A DNA stretch of 64,000 nt from LMUY01 sp965198565. Its GTDB lineage: Bacteria > Pseudomonadota > Alphaproteobacteria > Acetobacterales > Acetobacteraceae. The notes under the pieces were generated by a model, which was not told where the DNA came from, ran no database searches, and was given only the letters and a program-made list of their open reading frames with translations. Shown here one piece after another: positions 33,801-43,300 of this stretch (positions within the stretch are counted from its first letter, which is position 1; each line of letters starts with the position of its first letter). The stretch is taken from positions 620,001-684,000 of the forward strand of contig OZ240665.1 in assembly GCA_965198565.1 (NCBI GenBank), given 5' to 3'. A program made the translations under genes and the position numbers.

Positions 33801-33904
33801 CCCTCTCCTTCGGGGAGAGGGCCGGGGTGAGGGCGCCGATGGGTACCAGAGCTGCAGGGAGCTTGCGCACCACCCTCACCCAACCCTCTCCCAGAGGGAG
33901 AGGG
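33801..33904. repeat. inverted pair of palindromic repeats (BIME-like)
   Basis: Two oppositely oriented units at about 33801-33831 and 33872-33904 in the 284-bp gap between tamB and the cellulose operon. The remaining gap (33905-34071) is less GC-rich around TTTACGTTAATCTCTTTG and could carry the operon promoter; nothing else is seen. Confidence 0.8.
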
Positions 33905-34071
33905 CTTACGAAGAGATGGTGGCTTGGCGGTAAAAATTGCCGGGCGGGAAAGTTTACGTTAATCTCTTTGTATGAGACTGGCCTCGGAACGCGCGACAAA
34001 ACTCCGCTTCGTCTCACAGTCTGCGCCAGGGCGGTTGCCGCACGCGCTGCAGATCCGGCAGGAGAGCGCGT

Positions 34072-35256
34072 TTGCGCGTCACTCTCTCGGCTGGCGACCG
34101 CAAAAACAGCGAGCTTGGTCGCCGTCATTTCCTCGGTGGTGTGTGCGTGGTTGCCGGCAGTCTTGCGGCGGGCGTCAGCACGGTGGGGGCACGCTGGGGC
34201 AGCGTTGCCGCGGCAGCACCCGCCGAACCGCAAGCCGCACCGCTGCCGCCAGCGCCGCCGCATGTCTACTCGGCCGCGTTTGGCCGGGATTGGGCTGCGT
34301 TCCGCCAGCGCACCATCACGCCGGACGGGCGCGTGGTGGACACCGGCAATGGCGGCGTGTCGCATAGCGAGGGCCAGGGGTGGGGCCTGATGGCGGCGCA
34401 GGCAGCGAACGACCCGCAGACCTTCGCCCGCCTGCTCGCCTGGACGACGCAGACCCTGCAATGCCGCGGCTCCGACTCGCTGCACGCCTGGCGGTTCAGA
34501 CCCGGCGCGCCCGAGCCGGTGGCCGACCTCAACAACGCCACCGACGGCGACCTCTTCATCGCCGCCGCGCTGGCCCGCGCCGCCGCCCGCTGGAACCGCG
34601 AGGATTACGCCGCCCAGGCCAGCCGGATCGCACGCGACATCCTGGGCCTGGTGCGCGTGGCCGGCGGCCGCACCGTGCTGCTGCCGGGCGCCGCCGGGTT
34701 CGAGAAGGCGGACAGCTTCGTCGTCAACCCCTCCTACTATGCCTTCGGCCTGTTTCCCGACCTGGCCGCCGTCGCACCCTCGCCGCACTGGGCCGCGCTG
34801 CAGCAAGACGGCCGGGACATGCTGCTGCAGGCGCGGTTCGGCCGCTGGATGCTGCCGCCCGACTGGCTGCGGGTGGACCGGCGGGACGGTGCGCTTGGCA
34901 TCGCCCCCGGCTGGCCGGCCCGGTTCTCCTACGACGCCATCCGCATCCCGCTGCATCTGGTCTGGGGTAATGTGGCGGCGGACCCCGTGCTGCAGTCGTT
35001 CCGCGCCTACTGGACGGCAGCGCGCCCAGCGCCGCCCGCCTGGACCGACCTGCGGACCGGGGAGGAGGCGCCGTATCCCGCCGCCGCCGGGTTGCGCGCG
35101 GTGGCCTCGCTGACCGCCAGCGCGCCGATCGGCAGCATACCAAACACGTTGCCTTCTGTTATGACAGCATCCGACTACTACAGCGCCGGGCTGATCCTGC
35201 TGTCGCGCATGGCCGCGGAGGAGGGGGCGGCGAGAGCGAAAAGGGAGCAAGCGTGA
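34072..35256 (+). CDS. bcsZ: GH8 endoglucanase of the cellulose operon (CMCax/BcsZ type), Tat-exported
   Basis: A 394-residue family 8 glycosyl hydrolase that trims or releases nascent cellulose in the periplasm. The start is TTG 34072, with AGGAGAG about 7 nt upstream; no ATG or GTG is available before the signal peptide. The N-terminus has a twin-arginine pattern, GRRHFLGGVCVVAGSLAAG, unusual for this enzyme. Catalytic stretches are SHSEGQGWGLMAAQA (Glu100, acid) and NNATDGDLFIAAAL (Asp158/160). VNPSYYAFGLFPDL and WGNVAADPVL are further GH8 landmarks. It is the first gene of the bcs operon, as cmcAx is in Komagataeibacter, and overlaps the next gene (GTGA). Confidence 0.92.
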   Translation: MRVTLSAGDRKNSELGRRHFLGGVCVVAGSLAAGVSTVGARWGSVAAAAPAEPQAAPLPPAPPHVYSAAFGRDWAAFRQRTITPDGRVVDTGNGGVSHSEGQGWGLMAAQAANDPQTFARLLAWTTQTLQCRGSDSLHAWRFRPGAPEPVADLNNATDGDLFIAAALARAAARWNREDYAAQASRIARDILGLVRVAGGRTVLLPGAAGFEKADSFVVNPSYYAFGLFPDLAAVAPSPHWAALQQDGRDMLLQARFGRWMLPPDWLRVDRRDGALGIAPGWPARFSYDAIRIPLHLVWGNVAADPVLQSFRAYWTAARPAPPAWTDLRTGEEAPYPAAAGLRAVASLTASAPIGSIPNTLPSVMTASDYYSAGLILLSRMAAEEGAARAKREQA

Positions 35257-35612
35257 GCGACGAGGCGGATGACGTGTCGAAGGCGATGGCCGCGTTTGGC
35301 ATCCCGAAGCTGCGGTACCACAGCTTCGACCAAGCCGCGCCGCGTCCCTCCGGCACGGTGCAGCCGCGCCGGGCGCTCTCCCGCGGGCTCACGCAGCCGG
35401 CTGAGACGGCGCCCCAAGCCACGCCCCCGCCGGTGATCCCGCCCGTCGCGCCGCGGCCACCGCCGGCTCCGCCTCGGGCACCGCCGGCGCCGGCGCAGGC
35501 GACCCAACTGCAACCGCCTCAGCCACCCGGCCCAGCCGCGACCAGCGCTCCCTGCACGCTGCCGGAGCTGTTTGCCTTCTTGGCCCAGCGGCCTGGCCCA
35601 TCATCATCATAA
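35253..35612 (+). CDS. small proline-rich cellulose accessory protein (CcpAx/BcsR-like)
   Basis: A 119-residue protein. The N-terminal SKAMAAFGIPKLRYHSFD resembles the short LG-xPxxxY-type opening of BcsR and of Komagataeibacter CcpAx. The middle is about 60 residues of Pro/Ala/Gln-rich low complexity, and the C-terminus has TLPELFAFLAQRP, like the end of CcpAx. It is much shorter than CcpAx (about 350). The GTG start overlaps the endoglucanase stop (GTGA) behind an AAGGGAG site. By position (between GH8 and bcsAB) it is the ccpAx equivalent, thought to organise cellulose synthase complexes. Homology by motif is weak; position is the stronger argument. Confidence 0.6.
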   Translation: MSDEADDVSKAMAAFGIPKLRYHSFDQAAPRPSGTVQPRRALSRGLTQPAETAPQATPPPVIPPVAPRPPPAPPRAPPAPAQATQLQPPQPPGPAATSAPCTLPELFAFLAQRPGPSSS

Positions 35613-35787
35613 TTCGCCCGTGAACAAAGCGTTGCATTGCTGCCGCACTGTTGCTTTCGGGTAACAGGGCGCGTCCCAAGCGGCTGCGGCACCGGCCCAG
35701 GTCTCAGATCATGCATCCGCATGTCGTCGGTTGCCGTTAGGATCGCAGATTGTTGATCTCGGCAACCTGGGGACCGGACATCTGCCG

Positions 35788-38700
35788 ATGCCTCATTCAC
35801 AGCAAACCCGGCGGGCACGCCTGGCCGACAAGGGGCTCACCCTTGCTTGCGGGGCGTTCGGTATGGCCGTGTTGCTGGCTGTGGCCACGGTGGGGCTGCA
35901 GCCGCGGCAGCAAGCCATTCTGGGCATCGCCTCCGGGCTGATCTTCCTGCTGGCCAACCGGGTGCCCGGTCGGGCCGTATCGGTGTTTCTCGTGGTGCTC
36001 AGCCTGGCGGTGTCGCTGCGCTACATCGTCTGGCGCCTCACCGACACGCTCGACTTCGACACCGTGGGGGACCTGGTGCTCGGCGCCGGGCTGGCGCTGG
36101 CGGAGTGCTACGCGGTCACCGTGCTGGTGCTGGGGTATGTGCAGACGCTGTGGCCGCTGGACCGCAAGCCCATCGCGCTGCCCGACGACCCGGCGCGCTG
36201 GCCGACGGTGGACGTGTTCATTCCCACCTACAACGAGCCGCTCAAGGTGGTGCGCGCCAGCGTGCTCGGCGCCGCCGCGATGGACTGGCCGCCCGGCAAG
36301 CTGCGCATCCACTTGCTCGACGACGGCAACCGGCCGGAGTTCGAGGCCTTCGCGCAGGCGTGCGGCGTCGGCTACATCGCGCGCACCGACCATTGCCACG
36401 CCAAGGCGGGGAACCTCAACCACGCGCTGGCGCAAACCGACGGCGCGTTCGTCGCCGTGTTCGACTGCGACCACATCCCGACCCGCGCCTTCCTGCAGAT
36501 GACGATGGGTTGGCTGGTGGCCGAGCCGCGCTGCGCCATGGTGCAGACGCCGCACCATTTCTACTCGCCCGACCCGTTCCAGCGGAACCTCGCCGCCGGC
36601 TACCGCGTGCCGGCCGAGGGCAACATGTTCTACGGCCTGGTGCAGGACGGCAACGACTTCTGGAACGCGACCCTGTTCTGCGGCTCCTGCGCGGTGCTGC
36701 GGCGGGCGGCGCTTTACGAGGTGGGCGGCTTCGCGGTCGAGACCGTCACCGAAGACGCGCACACCATGCTCAAGCTGCACCGGCGCGGCTGGCAGAGCTG
36801 CTACCTGCGGCTGCCCTTGGCCGCCGGGCTCGCCACCGACCGGCTGATGTCGCATATCGGCCAACGCATGCGCTGGGCGCGCGGCATGATCCAGATCTTC
36901 CGCATCGACAACCCGCTGCTGGGCCCGGGCCTGACGCTTGGGCAGCGGCTCTGCTACCTGCAGGCGATGGGGCACTTCTTCTTCGCCCTGCCCCGGGTGG
37001 TGTTCCTCACCGCGCCGCTCGCCTTCCTGTTGCTGGGCATGAACGTGATCGCCGCCTCGCCGCTGGCCATCGTGTCCTATGCGCTGCCGCACATCGCGCA
37101 CTCGGTGGCCACCAACTCGCGGCTGCAGCGCAACCACCGGCACTCGTTCTGGTCCGAGATCTACGAGACGGTGCTCGCGCTGTTCCTGCTGCGGGTGACG
37201 GCGGAGACGCTGCTGCGGCCGCGCAAGGGACGCTTCAACGTGACGGCGAAAGGCGGCCTGCTGGAGAACGGCTATTTCGACTTGGCGGCGGTCTACCCGA
37301 ACCTCATCCTGGCGGCGCTGCTGGTCGCGGGCGTGGTCCGCGGGGTGACGGGGATGGTGCTGGGCGCGCCCGGGCAGATCACGTTCCAGGCGCTGCTGCT
37401 GAACACGATGTGGGGCTCGTTCAGCCTGCTCACCGTGATGGCGGCGCTGGCCGTCGGGCGCGAGACCCGGCACAGCACCAGCCGCGCCCGGGTGGCTGCC
37501 GCGATGCCGGTGCAAATCCACCTCGCGGACGGGCGGGTGATCGCCGGCGCCACGCAGGACCTGTCGCAAGCGGGCGGCTCGATCACCGCCGAGCGCCCCG
37601 CGGGGGTGCTGGACGGGGCGGCGGCGCAGCTCGCCATCACCGTGGGGCACGAGCCGGTGGTGATCCCGGCGCAACTGCTGGGCTGGGATGACGGCGTGCT
37701 GCTGGCGAGCTTCCAGCCGCAGGACCTGGCCGACGAAGCCGCCGTGGTGCAAGCGGTGTTCGGCCGCGCCGACGCCTGGACGGAGTGGAGCGCCTACCCG
37801 CCGGACCAGCCGTTGGCGAGCCTCTACCGCGTTCTGGTGAGCATCCGCGGCCTGTTCCGGCCGCCCGAGCGCTCGTTCAGCCGGCCACCCACTGTGGGGC
37901 CGATGGCGCCGCGTCGCCGCCGCCAATTCGCCAGCCGGGCGGCGGCGGTGGCGCTGCTGGTGCTGCTCCCGGCCGGCGCCCAGTCTGCGCCCGCCCGTCG
38001 CGAGCGCACCACCCAGACCGGCGACACCGCCGTGCGGCCGAGCCTGCCCGGCCTGTTGGGCGTGCCGACGGACACTGCCGCAACCCCGCCGGTTTCGCTG
38101 GTGACCGCCCAGCCGCCGCGCCCGCCCGCCGAGATGCCGCCGCTGCCGACGCCGCCGGCCGCTGCCGCCGAGCCGGAACCGGCCGCCCCCGCCAGCTTCA
38201 CGCCCGCGCCGACCGTGGCCGCCGGGCCGACCCGCACGGTGGTGCTCACCCTGCACCAACTGGGGGCCGCCGGGCCGCTCAACCTGCGCGGCACCAGCGC
38301 GCTGCAGGGCGTGCAATTCGGCGTGCGGGCGGACGAGGTGGTGGTCGCTGCCACGCTCAGCCTGTCGGGCGCGATGTCCCCGGCGATGATTCCGGCGTTC
38401 AGCAACGACACCATCACGCTGAACGAACAGTATGTCGGCACCATTCCGACCAAGCCGGACCAGCCGCGCTTCGACAATCTCCGCTTCCCGATCGACCCGG
38501 TGTTGTTCACCGACGCCAACCGGCTGAACATCCGCTTCACCGGCCGCTACACGCCCGAGTGCAACGATCCGCTGTCCGGCCTGCTGTGGTCCACCATCTC
38601 CGACACCTCGACCCTGAGCCTCACCCTCGAGCGCCTGCCGCCGCAGCGGGACCTGGCGCGGCTGCCGCTGCCGTTCTTCGACCCGCGTGACAACGTGGCG

Positions 38701-40350
38701 CTCAGCCTGCCGTTCGTGCTGCCGGCGTCCGCCAGCAACGAGTCGCTGACCGCGTCCGCCATCGTGGCCTCCTGGCTGGGCGGCTTGGCGGGCGAGCGCG
38801 GCGCCCATTTCCCGGTTGCCAGCGCGGCGCCCGCGGAGGGCAACGCCGTGCTGGTGGTGACGGGGCTGGACCGGCCGGCCGGCATCCCGCTGCCGCCGAT
38901 GAACGGGCCCACCTTGGCCGTGATCCCCAACCCGAACGACGCGGCGGCCTCCATCCTGCTGGTGGGCGGGCGGACCGGCGCCGAGGCCGTCACCGCCGCC
39001 ACCGCGCTGGCGCTCGGCAGCCGCCTGCTTGGGGGCAACATCGCCACCGTCGCCGCGCCGGACGCACCCTATCGCAAGCCGTACGACGCGCCCGCCTGGC
39101 TGCCGACCACCCGCCCGGTGAAGCTCGGCGAACTGGTGGACGCCGGGTCGCTCGAGGGGGTCGGCTACGTGCCCGGCACCATGCGTGTGCCGTTCCGCAC
39201 CGCGCCCGACCTCTACACCTGGCGCGACCATCCGTTCGCGCTGCAGGTGCGGTTCCGCGCCCCGCCTGCGCCGGTGGCGGACCTCGCGGTGTCCCGCCTC
39301 GATGTCAGCATCAACGACCTGTTTCTCACCAGCCTGAAGCTGTCGGACGGCGATGCGGACAGGCAGTCATGGTTATCGCGGCTTTTTAACTTCGGGCTCA
39401 CGACGCCGGTCTCGCGCGTGGAGGTTCCGCCCTATAACGTGTTCGGTCAGAATGACCTGCAGTTCTTCTTCGATACACGGCCGATGCACCGCGGCGATTG
39501 CATCGCCATTCCGGAGGACTTGCACGAGGCGGTCGATCCGGACAGCACGATCGACCTCAGCCGGGCGTATCGCTTCACCGAGCTGCCCAACCTCGCGTAT
39601 TTCACCAGCTCGGGCTTCCCGTTCACCCGGCTCGCCGACCTGGCCGACACCGCGGTGGTGCTGCCCGCCCAGCCTGGTGCGGACGAACTCAGCGGCTTTC
39701 TCGACCTGATGGGCCGGTTCGGGATGCTGACCGGCTATCCCGTCACCCGCGTGGCGGTGGTGCGGCCGGATGCGGTGGGCAGCGTGTCCGGGCGCAACCT
39801 GCTGCTGCTGGGGGCGGTCGGCCATCTCGGCGGTGCGGCCGCCCTGCTCGACCGCTCGCCGTATCACTTCGCGGGCAACCGCCTGCAGGTGAGCCTGCCG
39901 AGCGGGCTGGCCAGCGTGGCGCGCCTGTTCGGGGACCCGCGGCGCGCGGCGCGGGAGAGCGCGGTGGCTGCACTCGGCGCCATGGCGGGGCCGGACTCGG
40001 GCGCCATGGTCGGCGCGGCGAGCCCGTTCGGCGGCGGGCATAGCCTGGTCGCCCTGCTCGGCGGCTCGGCCGCTGCCGTGGGCACCCTGGTCGCCGCCCT
40101 GCACGATCCGGAGCAGGCGCCCGCCATCACCGGCGACCTGGCGCTGCTGACGGGGGACCGCGTCTCGTCGTACCGGGTGGGCGCCACCTACACGGTCGGC
40201 AGCCTGCCGCTGTGGCTGTATCCGTCCTGGCTGCTGCGCGACCAGCCGTTCGGCGTGGTTCTGACCATGCTGGCGGGCTGCCTGCTGGTCGCGGCGGCCG
40301 GCTTCGTGGCCCTGCGCCGCCGGGCCGCCCAACGCAGCCGCCGGCCCTGA
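35788..40350 (+). CDS. bcsAB: cellulose synthase, fused catalytic BcsA and periplasmic BcsB subunits
   Basis: A 1520-residue fusion, close to Komagataeibacter AcsAB. The BcsA half polymerises UDP-glucose into beta-1,4-glucan and pushes it through its own channel. It has N-terminal TMs, the GT2 motifs LLDDGN (about 176), DCDH (about 226), TEDAHT (about 321) and QRMRW (359-363), more TMs, and a PilZ domain (about 558-660) with DLSQAGG for c-di-GMP. The fusion point is at about 710-735 (AAAVALLVLLPAGAQSAP), then a Pro-rich linker and the BcsB beta-domains, ending in a TM (VVLTMLAGCLLVAAAGFVAL). The arginine motif of PilZ reads RHSTSR, one residue longer than the usual RxxxR. The ATG at 35788 is favoured over TTG 35731. 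Confidence 0.95.
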   Translation: MPHSQQTRRARLADKGLTLACGAFGMAVLLAVATVGLQPRQQAILGIASGLIFLLANRVPGRAVSVFLVVLSLAVSLRYIVWRLTDTLDFDTVGDLVLGAGLALAECYAVTVLVLGYVQTLWPLDRKPIALPDDPARWPTVDVFIPTYNEPLKVVRASVLGAAAMDWPPGKLRIHLLDDGNRPEFEAFAQACGVGYIARTDHCHAKAGNLNHALAQTDGAFVAVFDCDHIPTRAFLQMTMGWLVAEPRCAMVQTPHHFYSPDPFQRNLAAGYRVPAEGNMFYGLVQDGNDFWNATLFCGSCAVLRRAALYEVGGFAVETVTEDAHTMLKLHRRGWQSCYLRLPLAAGLATDRLMSHIGQRMRWARGMIQIFRIDNPLLGPGLTLGQRLCYLQAMGHFFFALPRVVFLTAPLAFLLLGMNVIAASPLAIVSYALPHIAHSVATNSRLQRNHRHSFWSEIYETVLALFLLRVTAETLLRPRKGRFNVTAKGGLLENGYFDLAAVYPNLILAALLVAGVVRGVTGMVLGAPGQITFQALLLNTMWGSFSLLTVMAALAVGRETRHSTSRARVAAAMPVQIHLADGRVIAGATQDLSQAGGSITAERPAGVLDGAAAQLAITVGHEPVVIPAQLLGWDDGVLLASFQPQDLADEAAVVQAVFGRADAWTEWSAYPPDQPLASLYRVLVSIRGLFRPPERSFSRPPTVGPMAPRRRRQFASRAAAVALLVLLPAGAQSAPARRERTTQTGDTAVRPSLPGLLGVPTDTAATPPVSLVTAQPPRPPAEMPPLPTPPAAAAEPEPAAPASFTPAPTVAAGPTRTVVLTLHQLGAAGPLNLRGTSALQGVQFGVRADEVVVAATLSLSGAMSPAMIPAFSNDTITLNEQYVGTIPTKPDQPRFDNLRFPIDPVLFTDANRLNIRFTGRYTPECNDPLSGLLWSTISDTSTLSLTLERLPPQRDLARLPLPFFDPRDNVALSLPFVLPASASNESLTASAIVASWLGGLAGERGAHFPVASAAPAEGNAVLVVTGLDRPAGIPLPPMNGPTLAVIPNPNDAAASILLVGGRTGAEAVTAATALALGSRLLGGNIATVAAPDAPYRKPYDAPAWLPTTRPVKLGELVDAGSLEGVGYVPGTMRVPFRTAPDLYTWRDHPFALQVRFRAPPAPVADLAVSRLDVSINDLFLTSLKLSDGDADRQSWLSRLFNFGLTTPVSRVEVPPYNVFGQNDLQFFFDTRPMHRGDCIAIPEDLHEAVDPDSTIDLSRAYRFTELPNLAYFTSSGFPFTRLADLADTAVVLPAQPGADELSGFLDLMGRFGMLTGYPVTRVAVVRPDAVGSVSGRNLLLLGAVGHLGGAAALLDRSPYHFAGNRLQVSLPSGLASVARLFGDPRRAARESAVAALGAMAGPDSGAMVGAASPFGGGHSLVALLGGSAAAVGTLVAALHDPEQAPAITGDLALLTGDRVSSYRVGATYTVGSLPLWLYPSWLLRDQPFGVVLTMLAGCLLVAAAGFVALRRRAAQRSRRP

Positions 40351-40352
40351 AC

Positions 40353-43300
40353 ATGACCCGCGCCTGGCTGCTGGCTGCCGCCACCGCGCTGCCGCTCGCC
40401 GCGCATGCGCAAGCCGCCAACCCGGCGCTCACCGTGCTGCTCGGCCAAGCGGCCTATTGGCGCGCGCACGGCCAGCCGGACCAGGCCGCCGCCGCCTTGC
40501 GCCGCGCGCTGGAACTCGACCCGGCCAACGCGGACGCCCTGGCGCAACAGGCGCAGGACGCAGCCGACCGCGGCGACCTCGCCGCCGCGCGCGCCGCGCT
40601 GGCCAAGCTGAAATCCGCCCAGCCCGACGACCCGCGCGTGGCCATGCTCGAGCAGAGCCTGAATGGCGCGGCGCTCAACCCGTCGGCGTTGGCACAGGCG
40701 CGCGCGTTGGCATTGTCCGGCAAGGCGGCCGAGGCGGTGGCGGCCTATCAGCGCCTGTTCAAGGGCAGCGCGCCGCCGCCGGCGCTCGCCACCGAATACT
40801 ACCAGACGCTGTCCGGCACGCCGAACGGCCAGGCCGCGGCGCTGGCGGGGCTCGCCGCGGCGCTGCGCAGCAACCCGGACGACCTGCACGCCCAATTGGC
40901 CTACGCGCAGACGCTGACCATCCGCGACACCACCCGCGCCGCCGGCCTCGAGCGCTTGGCCGCGCTGTCCCGCACCCCCGAGCTCACCCAGCCGGCGCAG
41001 GACGCCTGGCGCGAGGCGCTGCTGTGGTCCGGCAACAGCCCGCAGATCATGGGCCAGATCGACGCCTATCTCGACCGCTTCCCGGCCGACGCGGACATGG
41101 CGCGGCGCCGGGCCATTCTCGCCGCTGCCGCGCCCGACCCGGCGGCCAAGCTGCGCGCCACCGGCTACCAGGCCATGCAGGAGCACCGCAACGCCGACGC
41201 CGAGCGCGTCTTCGCCGACGCGCTGGCGCAGAATCCGGACGATGTGGACGCGCTGGCCATGCTCGCGATCCTGCGCCGGGAGCAGGGCCGCGGCCGGGAG
41301 GCGCAGGCGCTGCTGGACCGCGCGCTGGCCTTGGCGCCGGACCGCCGCAACGAGCTGCTCGCCGCCACCAGCGTGCCGGCCCATCCCGGCCCGAGCGCCA
41401 CCGCCATCCGCGGTGCCTATGCCCAGGTGAACCAGCTCGCGGACGCGGGCGACTACCCCGCTGCCGAGGCCGCGCTGCGCAAGCTGATGGGCCCGCGCCC
41501 GGCGCCGGGCTCGCTGGTGCAGCTCGGCTACATCCAGCTTCGCGCGGGGGACCTGGCGAGCGCCGAGGCCAGCTTCCGCCAGGCGTTGGGCGGGCGGCAG
41601 AACGCGGCGGCGCAAGCCGGGCTCGCCGCCCTGCGCGGCCTGCAGCAAGCCCAGGCGGACGGGCTGCGCGACCAGGCCCATCGCGCCGAATCGCCAGACG
41701 AGAAGGCACGCCTCTACCGCCTCGCCATCGCGCAGGACCCGGCCAACCCCTGGCTGCGGCTGGACTTCGCCCGCGCCCTGCTCGCCGCTCGGCAGCCCGG
41801 CGAGGCGCGCGCGGTGATGGCGCCGGTGCTGGACGCGGCCCACCCGAGCGCCGACACCGCCCGCGCCGCGCTCTATTACGCCGACAGCGCGGGGGACGAC
41901 GCGCTGGTGCTCACCCTCGCCGCCCACCTGCCGCCGCGCGACCGCACGCCGGAGCTCGCCGGCATCGTGCGCCGGGCCGAAGTGGCGCAGGATTTGCGGG
42001 ACGCACGCAGCCAGCCCAGCCTGGCCGCCATGCGCGACCGCATGCTCGACCTGGCCGCCAACCCCGACCCAACCGGGGCGCGCGCCGCCGCCTTCGCGCA
42101 GGAACTGACCCGGCGCGGCGACAAGCCGGGCGCGCGCGCCGTCATCCGCGCCGCGCTGACGGGTGATGCCAGCCCAACGGCCGAGCAGCGCATCGCCTAC
42201 GCCGGCGCCCTGGTCGCGGCCGGCTTCCCGAAGGACGCCGAGGCCATCACCGCCGCGCTGGCGCCCACGGAGCTCAACCCGCTCCAGCGCAGCACGCTGG
42301 CCTCGGTGCAGACCGCCGCCGCCGTGGAGCGCGCCGACCAGCTCAACGACGCTGGGGACGCCGCGGCCGCCTACGACCAGTTGGCGCCCCGGCTGGCGCA
42401 GGATCCGCAGAACCCCGACCTGAACATGGCGCTCGCCCGGCTGTACCAGGCACGCCAGCGCCCCCGCACCGCCGTGCAGATCGACGAATCGCTGCTCAAG
42501 ACCAACCCAGACGACCTTTCCGTGCACGTCGCCGCCATTTCCGCCGCCCTCAGCGCGGGCGAGCTGGGCCACGCCAGCCAGCTTGCCCAGGACACCAAGC
42601 GGCTGTTCCCGGACGAGCCGGGCGCCTGGATGGCCGCCGCCCAGGTGGCGCGCGGCCGTGGCGACAACGGCGGCGCCCTGGCCGACTTGCGCACCGCCCG
42701 CCGCCTGCGCGTGCAGCAACTCTCCGGCGCGCCCGGTGGCTCTCCCACAGCGCAGGCGGAGCCAGGCGCCGCGCGCTACGCCGCCTACCAAGCCCCCGGC
42801 ATCGCCAGCGACGCCAGCCCGCTGCCGCAAGCGGTCGCCGGCGAACCCGTCACCCGCAGCTACGAGCGCGTCGCCCAGAGCACGCCCGACCCGGCGCTCG
42901 ACGCCTTCATCAACCCGCCCGCCGCGAGCGTTCCCCGCGGCACGCGCCCGGTGACGACGGTGCAGGATGGCCTCGGGTCCAACCCGTTCCGCACCGCCCC
43001 GCAGGCGACGCCGGACGAGCCGGACAGCCTGCCCACCCTGCCCGGCGAGGTGCAGGCCAAGCAGCCGCCCGACGCCATCACCGCCGAGATCGACAGCAGC
43101 ATCAACGAGGTGTCCAGCGACGTGGCGCCCACCGCCAGCGCCTCGCTCAGCCTGCGCGGCCGCTCCGGCCCCAGCGGGTTGGCCTCGCTGTACGACCTCA
43201 CCGCACCGCTCGAAGCCACCTACTCGCCCGGCGGCTACGGGCGGCTCAAGCTGGCCGTCACCCCGGAGTACCTCGACGCGGGCAACACCGCGGCAAACAA

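Noticed and set aside
29591..33883. Very long minus-strand open frame (1430 residues) opposite tamB
   Set aside because: The plus frame encodes a clear TamB. The minus frame is Arg/Gly/His-rich low-quality sequence expected from the complement of GC-rich codons.
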